From positions 330,952 to 394,951 of the forward strand of contig JAVGVS010000024.1 in NCBI GenBank assembly GCA_032718565.1: DNA of 64,000 nt. Reading direction: 5' to 3'. The position numbers were made by a program, and so were the translations under genes. The notes under the pieces were generated by a model. That model did not search any database, was not told where the DNA came from, and saw only the letters and a program-made list of their open reading frames with translations. The stretch comes from Distichodus sexfasciatus (taxonomy: Eukaryota; Chordata; Actinopteri; Characiformes; Distichodontidae). Positions 33,121 to 43,979 of the stretch are shown one piece after another (within the stretch, counting starts at the first letter, position 1; the number at the start of each line of letters is the position of its first letter).

Positions 33121-34400
33121 TGAGGTGTGCCACCACCAGCCTCTTAACAAAGGCGCTAACCTTTAATCTCCTACCTATTTTCAGGTTGAGTCTCAGGAAC
33201 AGGGTGCAGGTGGCTCTCGGCCCTGACAGACACTTTAATCAAAGAGAAAGCAGCTGGTCGACCGCTGCCAAAAGGGGAACAGAAGGACGAGTTTACAGCT
33301 GGGGGGCGGACAGGTTCTAGCAGCGCTGTCCACAGCATCTCCACCATGCATAATGGCTGAGTCATTCAACCCTGAAATCTGGGTCCCTTCCAGGCTACCG
33401 ATAGAAAGGGGTTGGCCTGCTGTGAGCTGGGCATTTATCCTGCTTTTTAAAATTCCTTCCACTCGATTTAGTGCCTATGGTGGTGGTGGCGGATTAGGTG
33501 GAGAGGCAGTAAAAGCTCCTGTGTGAGGGATGTAAATTGGTGGTTCTGGTCAAAGCCAAGTATCTCAGCATGACAAGACTACTTTCTAGAGTTGTTCGCC
33601 ACATGTATAGATTTCTCGCGGGATGAGCTACAGTCTAGCAGCCCAGTTGGGATTAAACAGTTCGGATAATGAATGAATACGACATCATAAAGTCCTGCAT
33701 AACATAAGCCAGTGTTGGAGAATCCAACTACAAGTCATGATGCTTCTACATTTTGGCTCCAATGGTCTCTGTAACACAGAACACTTCCTGTAAATCCTCA
33801 TCCCCACTCCACACACCCACCCCTCCTTTCAATGAGGGATGAACCAGTAACCCATGACCAAGCACAACCACTGTTATCTCGCCAATAGAAACACTCTCCG
33901 GGAAGACTGTTATCCACTGATATATAGAAAAAACCGAGGCAGTGTGTGCCCCGGACAATGCAATTAAGACGTGCCAAGGCGTTATCCCCATTGTGCCTCG
34001 AGAGCCGGGCTCTTTTAAATGACAGGCGGCGCTGTCGTCATGGTCGTTTGTGTGTATATGTGCATGTACTGTGCTGGAGCTGCGCCATGCTTCAGAAGAA
34101 ACTAACCGAGCCGCTAATGGTGTGTTGTCCACGTGCTATAACATGAGCATCAGAGACTTTGCTACTAATTGGCCGCCAGGCGGTCGAGTGAGATTTCAGT
34201 AAGCTTTGTGCAATGAAACTGTGTCAGAATGGTTTTGTGCTTTTTATCCATAAAAATGGGAATGATCATGCGTTCCTAAAGCCAGCCACTGGGAGCAATG
34301 CAGGTCCATATGTATTTCTTGAGGGCCACTTATAGAGTGTGGGTTAGTGGTGAATAAATCTGTCAAAAATAAAATTAATCCAAACTGACTCAGATTCTAG
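33121..34400. other. Intergenic, no gene seen
   Basis: Unique. A 128-codon minus frame (33746-34132) has no recognised motif or splice context. Confidence 0.35.
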
Positions 34401-34410
34401 TCTTGCCCTG

Positions 34411-34618
34411 GCACCGATGGCACCGGTCTGATATGTGGATGGGAAATCGGTCTGATAACAACTCAAAATAAGCTGGCTTTCGAATTATCAATTGGCATTG
34501 GGCCAGTATTATTTTTCTGTTTAAAAAGACTCAGAGATATCAGATTTGTGTCGTATCGGCAGATATCCAAATTTACAATATCGGTATCTGTATCGGACAT
34601 AAAGGGATATCATGCTAT
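34411..34618 (+). mobile_element. Dispersed 'ggatcagatatc' hAT-like repeat, copy
   Basis: gcaccggtctgatatgtgga, tctgataacaactcaaaa, ttggcattgggcc and cagatatccaaatttacaat align with 10983-11410. Confidence 0.7.
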
Positions 34619-34913
34619 TTTTTTATTAAAATCAATCAATATCGTGATTATTTGAACATTTAACTCCAATTATGCTGAATTAATGATTATTTCATTTTTG
34701 GGTTTTTGTTTAGCAAAGGTTTTGCACTGTCAATATGCTCCTTAATTCGCCTGAGATATTAAAATAACTGAAAATTAACACACACACACAGTTGACATTA
34801 TATTTTTAGGGCACGGTGCATGAACACGTGCGGAGAATGTTCCGACGGGTGACTTCGAGATTAATCATCATGGACAAGATTTTGTAGATTAGAGGTTCTG
34901 GATGTCTGTTTCG

Positions 34914-35445
34914 ACAGTACTGTGCAAAAGTTTTAGGCAGGTGTGAAAAAATGCTGTAAACAAAGAATGCTTTCAAAAATGGAAGTGTTAATCATTTATT
35001 TTCATCAATCAACAAAATGCAGTGAATGAAGAAAGAAGAAATCTAAATCAAATCAGTATTTGGTGCTGACCACCCTTTGCCTTCAAAAACAACGTCAATT
35101 CTTCTAGTACACTTGCACACAGTTTTTGAAGGAACTCAGCTGGTAGGTTGTTCCAAACATCTTGGAGAACTAACCACAGATCTATAATCCTATAATCCTA
35201 CAAAATAATATAATGACTATAATCCTACAAAATCTGACTTTGTGCAAGTGTACCTATAAGAATTGATGCTGGTTTGAAGGCAAAAGGTAGTAACACTAAA
35301 TATTGATTTGATTTAGATTTTTCTTTTGTTCGCTCACTTTGCATTTTGTAAATTGATAAAATAAACAATGCATTATTTATATTCCTAGAAAGCATTCTTT
35401 GTTTACAGCATTTTTTCACCTGCCTAAAACTTTGCACAGTACTGT
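34914..35445. mobile_element. Tc1-derived inverted-duplication element (532 bp)
   Basis: Left arm 34914-35122 and right arm 35238-35445 are inverted copies over about 210 bp; both begin acagtactgtgcaaaa when read inward. Each arm carries the end of a Tc1-like element including the 3' end of its transposase gene. The 115-bp loop holds further transposase sequence on the minus strand and a small ataatcctac duplication (35185-35230). Instead of two different ends, both ends derive from the same side. Confidence 0.85.
35010..35175 (-). pseudogene. Tc1-family transposase, C-terminal remnant
   Basis: On the minus strand the left arm plus loop reads as the last ~50 codons of a Tc1-type transposase (an NLPAEFLQKL-like segment, then KAKGG and a terminal stop), with in-frame stops. 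A second, shorter copy of the terminal codons lies on the plus strand of the right arm (35240-35315). Neither can produce a working enzyme. Confidence 0.6.
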
Positions 35446-35553
35446 ATATTTGATTAGTACCCAGCCCTAACTGAACTCATTATGTGACCACAGGTTCCTG
35501 CCTGCACCTGTGTGAGAGCCCACAGCTCAGTCTGACACCAGCTAATACAGTTT

Positions 35554-35577
35554 CTCTCACACACACACACACACACA
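35554..35577. repeat. (CA)n microsatellite
   Basis: Perfect ac tract. Confidence 0.9.
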
Positions 35578-35861
35578 GGGGCTCAAACCAGTAGTGGCTC
35601 TGATTGTGATGTGGATTGAATGTAACTATCCATTCGTTTCAGATGGAGTTTATAAATATGAAGGAGGAGGAAGGAAGTGGAGAGAGTGCACTAGAGGAAG
35701 CAAGGTGTTTTGGAGGGATGCTTGACTCTACTTGAGGGGCGTCAGAAAGCTCCTTTAAGGGACTTTTCTCAGTCCTAATATTAGAGATATATTGTTCATT
35801 GCTGTCGCGCTCAGTTGCTGCATTGGAGCTGTTACTAAAATACTCTGTGTGTACATTTTTG

Positions 35862-35903
35862 AGTATATATATATTATATATTTATATATGTATATATATA
35901 TAT
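35862..35903. repeat. (TA)n microsatellite
   Basis: tatatatatattatatattt and variants. Confidence 0.85.
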
Positions 35904-35904
35904 G

Positions 35905-35962
35905 GAGTGATTACTCGATTATTTTTCATTGTGAACACAGCACAGCACACAGTGCACCACAT
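35905..35962 (-). mobile_element. tRNA-derived SINE, 3' tail only
   Basis: gtgattactcgattattttt cattgtgaacacagcacagc acacagtgcaccac is the reverse complement of the family tail. Confidence 0.7.
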
Positions 35963-36329
35963 ATACCACATACATGATTTACAAAATTTTACATAAGGAT
36001 GAAATCCCAAACCCCATACTACTGTACAACATTGTACTAGTCACAATGTGGTGTATTATTACGTAAAAGTTTGCTTATTAAAAATGAAAGCTCAAAGCCG
36101 CGTAACGTTTGCTTTGTGAGCCTATATGTCTGTGTGTGGGTGTGTTTTCATCCATTTACTGCTCTATAAAATGCATTAAACAACTTTCCTATAAAAGCTT
36201 TGCTTTCCTGATGAATACTGCTGCTCACATGCAAAAATATCCACAAAGTCACAACAATTTGACAAATCTCTCTTTTTGGTGAACACTCGGGCCCTCACGA
36301 ATACACAGATAGATCGATGCCAAATGGAT

Positions 36330-36562
36330 AAAGAAGTGAGTTTGGTCTTGAGGAGTGTTCACTGTGGATTGTTGAGTTTAACATATGATGTGATCAGTTT
36401 GGATAACTGCTTCCAGTGAAGTGATTTCCTCATTATAGATGTGTAAGAGAGAAATATTGAATTATATTGAATAGGCTTTGCATGTTCCACTTATTTGTCA
36501 TGTGGTGTAAAACGTGCATTGGTCCAGTCTCGGTCTCGGTCTCGCCCTGGTCTTGGTCTTAT
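36330..36562 (+). mobile_element. Dispersed 'gtctcggtct' element, right part
   Basis: About 190 bp match 14683-14910 with only a handful of substitutions plus one short replaced segment, ending in gtctcggtctcggtctcgcc. Same orientation as the 14-kb copy. Confidence 0.85.
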
Positions 36563-37595
36563 ATAACACATAAAACATCAAAAATGTAAAGATAAATTGC
36601 GTTTTTATTGTTAAAAAAATCATTTATTTGGCATCACGTTGGATCATGTCCCATGTCCTAAATCACATATCAGTTCGCAATGTTAATTTCTTTGCTAAAA
36701 ACCCCTCAACATCCCCTCTGAAGTTTTCCCACCCTACGAGTAGTTAATTAAGGGGATTTCTATATCGTGTCTCAGCAGGGGCCAGGCTTGTCTTTTCTCG
36801 AAACATGTCTACGCCGGGGAGCGCTGCTTCTTTCCCCCACCAAATCCCACTTTACTCCACGTCTAAAGTTGCTCGGCATTATTCAAAGTCCTCCTTTCAT
36901 GCATAAACAAGGATGGAGCAGAAAAAAAAAAGCTTAGAAGTCTATTTTATCGGCGTCTCGCTGGAAAGCACAAATTATCAAATTGCATACATTTGCCCCT
37001 AATTGGAGTTCCTCGCCGCCTCGTGATGCGTTTGATCTCGCCGATCTTTTCCTTGCCGGTTTCGTCACACGCTCCGGAGCGATTGTTTTTCCTCGCATGG
37101 GTCGACGACAACGACGCCCGGGCCCTGGCGTGGCGGGGGGTTGAGACGACATCAACGAAGATGACGAAGACACTGGCGTCTGGATAGCTACCTATCTAAA
37201 CTGGCATGGCTGCCAGGTTTATCAAAATTTCATCATAAAGATCCGTTTTTAATGATTTTTTTTTTCCTGTAACCTCAAATCCCTAACCCTCAAACACAGC
37301 AGTTACACAATAGCAGGGCTCGGCTTCATAGCGTTCTTTGTACTTCCAGAGCGGAGCGGCTCTGAAGTGCAGCCCACTGATGCCTGTGATTCAGCTTCCC
37401 GTCCTGATGTTTGCGCTCTCTTGACAAATGGCTGCCCACACTGATGTGCGTACACACACACACATACACACACCATCGCATCTTGCTATTCTTGTGAGGC
37501 ACTTCCATTTGCTCTCCTAAAGATCAAGGGGGTAGAATTGCATGTAGATGGTGGGGATATGGCACCAATATTTAGCAATTGCTAAACTTTCCCCA
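36563..37595. other. Unique segment, candidate noncoding regulatory DNA
   Basis: 36740-37200 is repeat-free and alternates TAAT cores (gagtagttaattaagggg) with GC islands (gacgacaacgacgcccgggc). A short ca-rich run lies at 37450-37472. No gene seen. Confidence 0.35.
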
Positions 37596-37597
37596 CT

Positions 37598-37712
37598 ACG
37601 GAGGCACCGATCCGATACACGGATCAGATATCAGTCCGATAACCGCTCAAATAGCTGAATCGGTTATTGGTGGCGTTGGGCACATCTATGAAGCCGATCT
37701 GTTCAATAAAAC
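37598..37712 (+). mobile_element. Dispersed 'ggatcagatatc' hAT-like repeat, truncated
   Basis: cggaggcaccgatccgatac, acggatcagatatcagtccg, gctcaaatagctgaatcgg; 5' end only. A MITE of another family follows 27 bp later. Confidence 0.7.
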
Positions 37713-37738
37713 TGTAGGTTTTTCTATGTTTGCTTATG

Positions 37739-38320
37739 CTTACAGGTCCCATATTATGAAAAATTCACTTTTTCTGTTCATTGGACATCCATTCCGGTCA
37801 GTATTGCCTCTACACACACTGTAAGTTACTAAAAAAAAAATAGTCAGTTGTGTTAGTAATAATTTGCTAATGCCAGAAATCGTGTGCCTTAACGAGCCGT
37901 TTAAATTTCTACTTCTACGTCACAGTAGGGGACATTTGAATAACTCCACCCTCCTATCTGAGAAGCTCCGCCCACCAGGTAGAACTGCTGGCACTTCCTG
38001 ATCCGCCATCTTTTCTCGCAAGCGCAGGAATCGCAGTGAAGAAGTCTACCGGCGGAGTGTTGTGTTGAACATGTGTGACTGTATGGATGGTCTGTTAGCA
38101 GCAGCCATGTGGATTATTTTCATGTGAGGTAAACTCTAAGCCCCAGTTCCGGAATGAGGGACGTGTGTGGGGGCAGCAGCAGCTAATTTGCATTTAGGAA
38201 TGCTAATGGGAAACAGCCTGTTCTGAAAGGGACTGAAATATAGGGGTATAGATATATAAATATAGAGACGTTTAGTGGAGCTCATAGACCTATTTTAATG
38301 TATATTTTGGGGCCTTTAAG
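37739..38320. mobile_element. MITE, 'aaaggtcccatattat' family, long copy (~580 bp)
   Basis: Left end cttacaggtcccatattatg and right end ggggcctttaag are inverted relatives; inner phrases aaaaattcactttttctgtt and gtttagtggagctcatagac recur in the shorter copy at 40795-41055. No coding capacity. Confidence 0.7.
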
Positions 38321-38915
38321 TCGGGAAGTGTGTTTATTAAGGGGATTCATTCGAGTTACATCGTTTTTGACTTTTCACAAAGTCACGTGTTGTGGAGCCA
38401 ATTAACAACATGAGGTGAGGTATTAAGTCACAATGTGGCACCCGATCATTTTCGTGAGGTTGGACTTTTCATCACCACGTGCATCAGTTCAATGGGAACA
38501 CAAGCATATTTAGTAAAAAGGACAAAAAAGCAATTTATCTGAACATGTTGCATAAACATTGACAAATAAAGACACACGCAATGCATGAAATAAAACAAGC
38601 CTAATAATTGAAACCCTCTCACCTAAAAGCATCATGTGCTGCTGATTCACAGTTGGGCTTTTAGTAATGCGGTTGCCATGGACACTGAGTGCTCAAAGAA
38701 TAAAAGTTCAGCATCCAAACGCATGTCATTTCCTTTCTTTAATGCTGATGTGTCCATCACATGCTGCCTTGTGCTGTTAGCAGGCGTTGGTACACTAGTT
38801 TAGAGCATCTGTGCATCTGAATATTGAGCTTAGTGAGACTGATGTGATGTGATGAGAATGAAATTTAGAAAAAAAACATATTAGGGTCATTGTAGATTTT
38901 TTTTAAAAATGGGCC
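38321..38915. other. Intergenic, no gene seen
   Basis: Unique, AT-rich; no frame or repeat stands out. Confidence 0.35.
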
Positions 38916-38919
38916 GTCG

Positions 38920-39102
38920 TACAGCACAGGTCACAGTGCACCACAAAGTAATGTGAATTCTGCATTTGAACCATCTGTTAAGAAGCAGTGGGCAGTGGCC
39001 TTTCTCATGAGTTCCTCAGTGGTACCTTTACTGATCCAGGACTTGAACCGGCGACCGTCTGTTCACAGGGTCAACTCCCTAATCTTTACGCTACCAACTC
39101 AC
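38920..39102 (-). mobile_element. tRNA-derived SINE (copy F)
   Basis: Reverse complement shows gttggtagcgtaaag, gttcaagtcctgg and gtaccactgagg in family order, with a decayed tail. Head-to-head with copy G, 27 bp away. Confidence 0.85.
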
Positions 39103-39129
39103 CCTGAGTGATACAGTATGTACGTAACT

Positions 39130-39380
39130 GGGGCAGTTGGTGGTGTAACGGTTGGGCGTTCGCCCCATGATCAGAAGGTCCCAGACCGGTAAAATTAACC
39201 ACTGAGGTACTCATGGGCAAGGTACCGTCCTCAAGCACTGCTCACCTGTGCACTGCTCATGTTAGCTGCTCACTGCTCCTTCACAGATGGGTCAAATGCA
39301 GAGGTCACATTTGGTTGTGGTGCACTGTGTGCTGTTCTGTGGTGTGACAAATAATCACTCACTTTCACTTTTCACTTTCA
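39130..39380 (+). mobile_element. tRNA-derived SINE, near full length (copy G)
   Basis: ggggcagttggtggtgtaac, cgttcgccccatgatcagaa, ggtaccgtcctcaagcactg, gggtcaaatgcagaggtcac and caaataatcactcactttca: head, body and tail are all present. Part of box B is deleted (aaggtcccagaccggt). The tail defines the fragments seen elsewhere in the window. Confidence 0.9.
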
Positions 39381-39599
39381 ACTTAAAATCATCTGACAGT
39401 TTTTAAAGGAATCCTTCGACAAATGTGTGCAAATTTCCACTAATTAATGATAGAATAGATAGCCAGCAAAACTATGGAATGCTCATCAGCATTAGTGTAA
39501 TTTAGTTAAACTGCTTTAGTAACCCATTTGAAACAGGATTACATTCTAAACGACATGTGGATATTGCTTATTCCTGCAGTAAGGCTGATGTGGAAGTCT

Positions 39600-39830
39600 G
39601 GATCACACATACAGTACATGACTCCACACAGCCCTGACCTCAACCCCCTACTCAACACACTCGGGATGAACTGGAACTCGACATCCAGCCAGGCCAACTC
39701 GCCCAACATCAAGGCCTGACCTCAATAACGCTCCCGTGGCTGAACGGGCACAGATCCCCACAGTCACGCTCCAAAATCCACCGGAAAGTCTAGGCCGTTA
39801 TCACAGCAGCAAAGGGCCGGACAACTCGGT
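39600..39830 (+). pseudogene. Tc1-family transposase, C-terminal remnant
   Basis: ccctgacctcaaccccct encodes the SPDLNP motif near the third catalytic acid of Tc1 transposases; gggatgaactggaactcg and cagcagcaaagggcc match the C-terminal coding region of a common fish Tc1 family. The glutamate codon region is altered (ccctactcaacac) and frames break after about 60 codons. No terminal repeats are evident. Confidence 0.7.
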
Positions 39831-40790
39831 GTTACAGCTTGTGCTTTTATAATTGCCATTTTAAAAATAACACAATGACACATCGTAGCAAGGTGAGCAC
39901 AGCTGCAGTTTCTTCCCAGCACTAAGCATTTGGTAACTGTCAGGACATTTGTAGTCATTTTCTCATTTTCATTCCTCCAATTAAACGACTCAAACTTGAT
40001 GAAATTAGAGAAAACCAATATTACATCACGGAACTGCTGCAATCACACGCCAGATCAGTGGGGTTCCACAAGAATATCTTTAATTGAACAGATAGAAACT
40101 GTTATGAAAAGGCAAGAGAAGGGAACAGTCTAATTAGTTATTCTTTGATCGTGCATCAAGTCTCGTAGGCCCTAATTAGGGTTTCTGTAATTGATCATAA
40201 ATCTTTATTTTACACCAGACTGTCAGAGCCAGTAGAACTTTATCACAATTCACTCAATTTGATACATGTAGGTAGGAGAGCTGCTGTATATGATAAATGA
40301 ATAATTTTTGCATGAAGCTTTGAATTGTCTGCTTTCAACAGCTTCAGGCTTTCAGACACTGGCTAAACGCTTCTGCTGTGGTCAGAGGTGACGGTATGTG
40401 TCTGTGGTAATAGAGTGTAATTGCAGTGATGGAATTGTCAAAGTCGGGTACTATAGGAACACATTCAACACACGTCTTTTGCCAAACTGCAGATGAAAAG
40501 GCAGTGTACAATTTGATGATTCTTATGACTTTATATTTAATATGAAGTCACCAGTTGGCAAAATGGCAAAATGTTTAAGAGATTGACTTTGCCATTTTAA
40601 AGAACAATTTCATTTTCCAGTTGCAGTTTCATCTACTCGAAATGATTTGGATGTAACAGCCTAAAATTCGTCAACTCATGTTTGATCAGTGCAAACAAGC
40701 TGATAACAGGACAAAGAGCTTATATCAAGCAAAGCATATTACATAAGCTGGAGGCCACTGTCTCTCAGCTCATGCTCATTTCTGCAATGT
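39831..40790. other. Intergenic, no gene seen
   Basis: Unique. 39950-40210 contains several aattag/aattaa cores (gtctaattagttattc, ccctaattagggtttctg) and might be regulatory. Confidence 0.3.
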
Positions 40791-40794
40791 TACA

Positions 40795-41055
40795 GTTAAA
40801 GGTCTCATATTATATTTTTATATATATAAAATAGATCCACTAAACATGCTTCTGAAGTAATATGCCGCTCAGATTAGGCATTTTCACCTGCTTCTTACAC
40901 CCTTACACTATACAGTATTCCTACATTCGTAGATTGATACTAACGCAATTGACCATTTTTATCAAACTTACAGTGTGGGTAGAGGCAGTGCAGACCCACA
41001 TGGATGTCCAAAAAACAGAAAAAGTGATTTTTTTTCATAATATTGGACCTTTAAC
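40795..41055. mobile_element. MITE, 'aaaggtcccatattat' family, short copy (261 bp)
   Basis: Termini gttaaaggtctcatattat and ataatattggacctttaac are inverted repeats matching at 17 of 19 positions. The interior carries gtgtgggtagaggcagtg and aaaacagaaaaagtga, inverse of the left part of the 37.7-kb copy. Confidence 0.85.
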
Positions 41056-41570
41056 GCTTCTTCAGTATAACAAAATAAACAAAATTAATGACAACAACTG
41101 TTCATAAAACAGTATATGCTATTGTGTCCACACCGTGAAGGAAAATGACAATTTTTCCAGACTTTGAGTTTGTGTATTAAATAGATGCTGGACAGCAGAC
41201 ATGACAGGTGAGCTGAGCTGATATTTGCACAGATTTAGCTTCTCATGAATTCAATCCAATTTGCACTATAAATAGAGTATTCAATCAGGAAACAAAGTCC
41301 CAGCTGTTTCTTAGACAGTGCTCTGTTCTCTATATCCACAATATATTAAAGAAGAGAGCTAAATTTGCAAATTGCTCTCTCCAGGAAACATTTGAGATAT
41401 ATAGACCTATAGTGTTGGATTGAAGAAATACTGTTCTGTTTCTGCACGTAATGTCACACTTATTCAATATATTTAATAATCACAAGTCTAATGTTAAAAC
41501 GGATTGTCACCAGTTAAAGTAGTTAAACGGAGTATATGCTTACATCCTTTACTTTTAAAAAAAACATTAT
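41056..41570. other. Intergenic, no gene seen
   Basis: Unique AT-rich sequence. Confidence 0.35.
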
Positions 41571-41573
41571 TAA

Positions 41574-42022
41574 TTCACCAATACCCTTTAAAGAATTTTC
41601 TTAAATTTGTTCTTAAGGAAAGTGCTAAGAATTATCTATGTCAGCTTTACGACATGTTCTTTAGCAGCAGAATTGTTTGCACCTGTGTTCCTAAGAATGA
41701 TGAATCCCACGTAATTGAAAACGCGTGCCAGTGTTTCTGAATTAGCATAGGTACACGCCATGCAATTTTCCAGATATGGCGGTGAGACTGTAGGGCTGTG
41801 TGCAAAAAGTCAGACCAATAAGAATGTCAAAGCAACGTGCAGACAGTTGTCATTCCAAAATCAGCACAGCTGGCGGTAAAAGTCGCCTTAGTACAAATAA
41901 ACGTACAGAGGAGTAACGTCTAATTCACTTCCACATTGAGTAAACGGCAAAAGGAGCGTAATGACATGTTATTGATACTCTAAAAGTGCGTGAGAGAGGT
42001 TTAAGAACAAATTTGTTCGTAA
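41574..42022. mobile_element. 'cttaagaagaaa' dispersed repeat, possible full copy
   Basis: attcaccaatacccttt, cttaaatttgttcttaagg near the left and ttaagaacaaatttgttcgt near the right (42001-42020) are inverted relatives of the termini at 19960 and 31340. Boundaries are approximate. Confidence 0.45.
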
Positions 42023-42720
42023 GAACGGATGCTGAACAAGGCACATTGTTTCTCAGTTCATCTGGAGTTGGTTTTAAAAACAGTTTGACCAAAAAATGAC
42101 CAGCAAATAACCTTCACAAATGCCCAAATAATGCATAAGCAATGTCTGCATTTCTAGTGTGGGCAGATATCATCTCATTCCCACAGCATTTGTTTTCTTC
42201 TCCATATCAGTAAACAACATTGTATTTTTGCATAAAGGTTCAACTCTAAATCCCACATTATTTCCTAGATTCCACTTCAGGGTTTGTGTAATTTCATGAG
42301 CTGGTTTTCGCACTCAATCTGTCTCAGAGGCTGCAATTGTCTGAGCTCACATCCTGGAGGTGGGTTCTTCGGAGAGAACATACTGTAATATTTCCAGATC
42401 TCACAGACAAGCTGGCATTGTGCATTCATGCCCTCCCTAAGTTCCAAACCCAATTTGATCACGTCATTACCGAAATGTAAAAATCTGTTATCGACTTGGG
42501 TTCACAATCAGATGCAAATGACAGACGCGTTTAAATCAAATTATGATGATGCTGGTCGTGTCACCTCTCAAGATTGGTGAGGAAGCATTAGATGAGGCTG
42601 TAAACACGGGCAAAAAGGTTCACCTCTCAAAAGCGTTTTCTCAGCTTGCATTGATCAGGAATGGCAGAAAAGCTGAAATCCAGGCCAGCAGGGCACAACA
42701 CCACCAGGAAAGTACTACGA
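42023..42720. other. Intergenic, no gene seen
   Basis: Unique; small frames only. Confidence 0.35.
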
Positions 42721-42724
42721 CCAT

Positions 42725-42823
42725 TGGGCCCCTGAGCAAGCCAAGAAGACCTTGTAATTAGGAAAAGTCACTCTAGATAAGAACATCTGCTAAACACCAT
42801 TAACGTAAATGTAAATGACAAGG
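42725..42823 (+). mobile_element. Second SINE family, 3' part
   Basis: gggcccctgagcaagccaag and cactctagataagaacatct gctaaac match, in inverse orientation, the copy at 48008-48208. The gagcatctgctaaat-type block is a conserved core of several fish SINE families. The tRNA-like head is absent. Confidence 0.65.
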
Positions 42824-43285
42824 TGCAAAACAAACCCCAAAAGAAAGAGGACGTTAATGGAACTTCTCGTTTCTCCTACTACACGTCTGAAATGACGGAC
42901 CTTAACACATCCCCACTCACTCACCTCCTTGTGGAGACAGACAGTTTGGCTAATAGCTCTGCTGATTAGCTGGGAAAGAGAGATGAATATAGCAAATGAC
43001 TCATATTAATCACGTCGCCATGACAGCAGTGGTCAGGACTGATCATGCTCCACTCCACTTGATTGCTCTGTGATATTGTAAATGATCAACTCAGAAATGT
43101 CTCCAACCCTTTTATTAACTAGAGAGGGAAGTACCAGCAGTCCTGAGCGGATCTTAAACACACTTTACAACAACAGACAAACCTTTTGGCATAACTGATA
43201 AACAATTATTGATCGTTGTGTGTCGTGAGTCATGTCTGCAGTTAGGTGACAATGTTACGAGATTTATTTGTTATTTATTTGGAAC
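42824..43285. other. Unique segment, no gene seen
   Basis: Repeat-free; ctaatagctctgctgattag (42952-42971) is a small near-palindrome. No credible frame. Confidence 0.3.
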
Positions 43286-43290
43286 TCACG

Positions 43291-43443
43291 GCTGAAGGTT
43301 AAGTCTAGTCTTGGAATAAATTGTAGTACCAATGGAGATTTACCATTCAAAATCAAAGTTAGTCTAGGACTAGTCTTAATCCTTGACTGGGAAATATGCT
43401 GATAGGGCTGGTTTCTTGAACATAGATTAACCCTAGTCTTGTT
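43291..43443. mobile_element. Palindromic MITE, 'gattaagcctagtc' family, copy 3 plus fragment
   Basis: gttaagtctagtcttggaat pairs with gttagtctaggactagtctt around accaatggagatttaccatt. A further end fragment (gctggtttcttgaacataga) sits at 43408-43443, suggesting two adjacent insertions. Confidence 0.75.
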
Positions 43444-43493
43444 TTAACAGCTGTTTTATTGGTTTCGGTCATTTCTAACCCTGGCGTATTTGA

Positions 43494-43979
43494 GGGTGTT
43501 TTCACATATAGTCCTCTTTAAAGGAACCAAACTCAGTCCTCTAGAAGTGGTCCAAAAAGTGGACCAACAGAAAGGGAACTCAGTTCTTTTTATGTTCACA
43601 CTGTGCGTTCATTTGAAAGGGGACTCAGTTCTCTTTCTGGTCCACTTCAGCTCAGATGGGGCCTCAGTCCTTTTTCTGTTCATACTTAATTCTTATGGAG
43701 CTCTTAGACCTTTACTGCTTTGCATTCTGGGTAGTTTTCACTTCAAAGATAAACTGTCAAAGCAAACCAAGAGTGCTTTGTGTTCATAAGGTGCGAGTTT
43801 AAACGAACCGTGCCACGGACTTAATGTGAACCGGCCCGAGACCACCTCCTGATGTGGTCTCAGTTTGAGTCGCTTCAGACGGGTCTGAGTTCATTTGCTG
43901 TGTTCACATATATGTAAAAAAAATACTTAATATACGAGTTCGCTTTGAGGGCTGAAACGGACCAAGTGTGAAAACGCCC
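43494..43979. mobile_element. PIF/Harbinger-like MITE (486 bp)
   Basis: Left gggtgttttcacatatag and right ccaagtgtgaaaacgccc are inverted ends. Flanks are tga and taa, a decayed 3-bp TWA target. Internal gaactcagttct-type duplications (43575, 43622, 43661) make the 99-codon frame here repetitive and non-genic. Confidence 0.75.

Noticed and set aside
35010..35175. Intact Tc1 transposase
   Set aside because: Only C-terminal codons remain and stops interrupt them.
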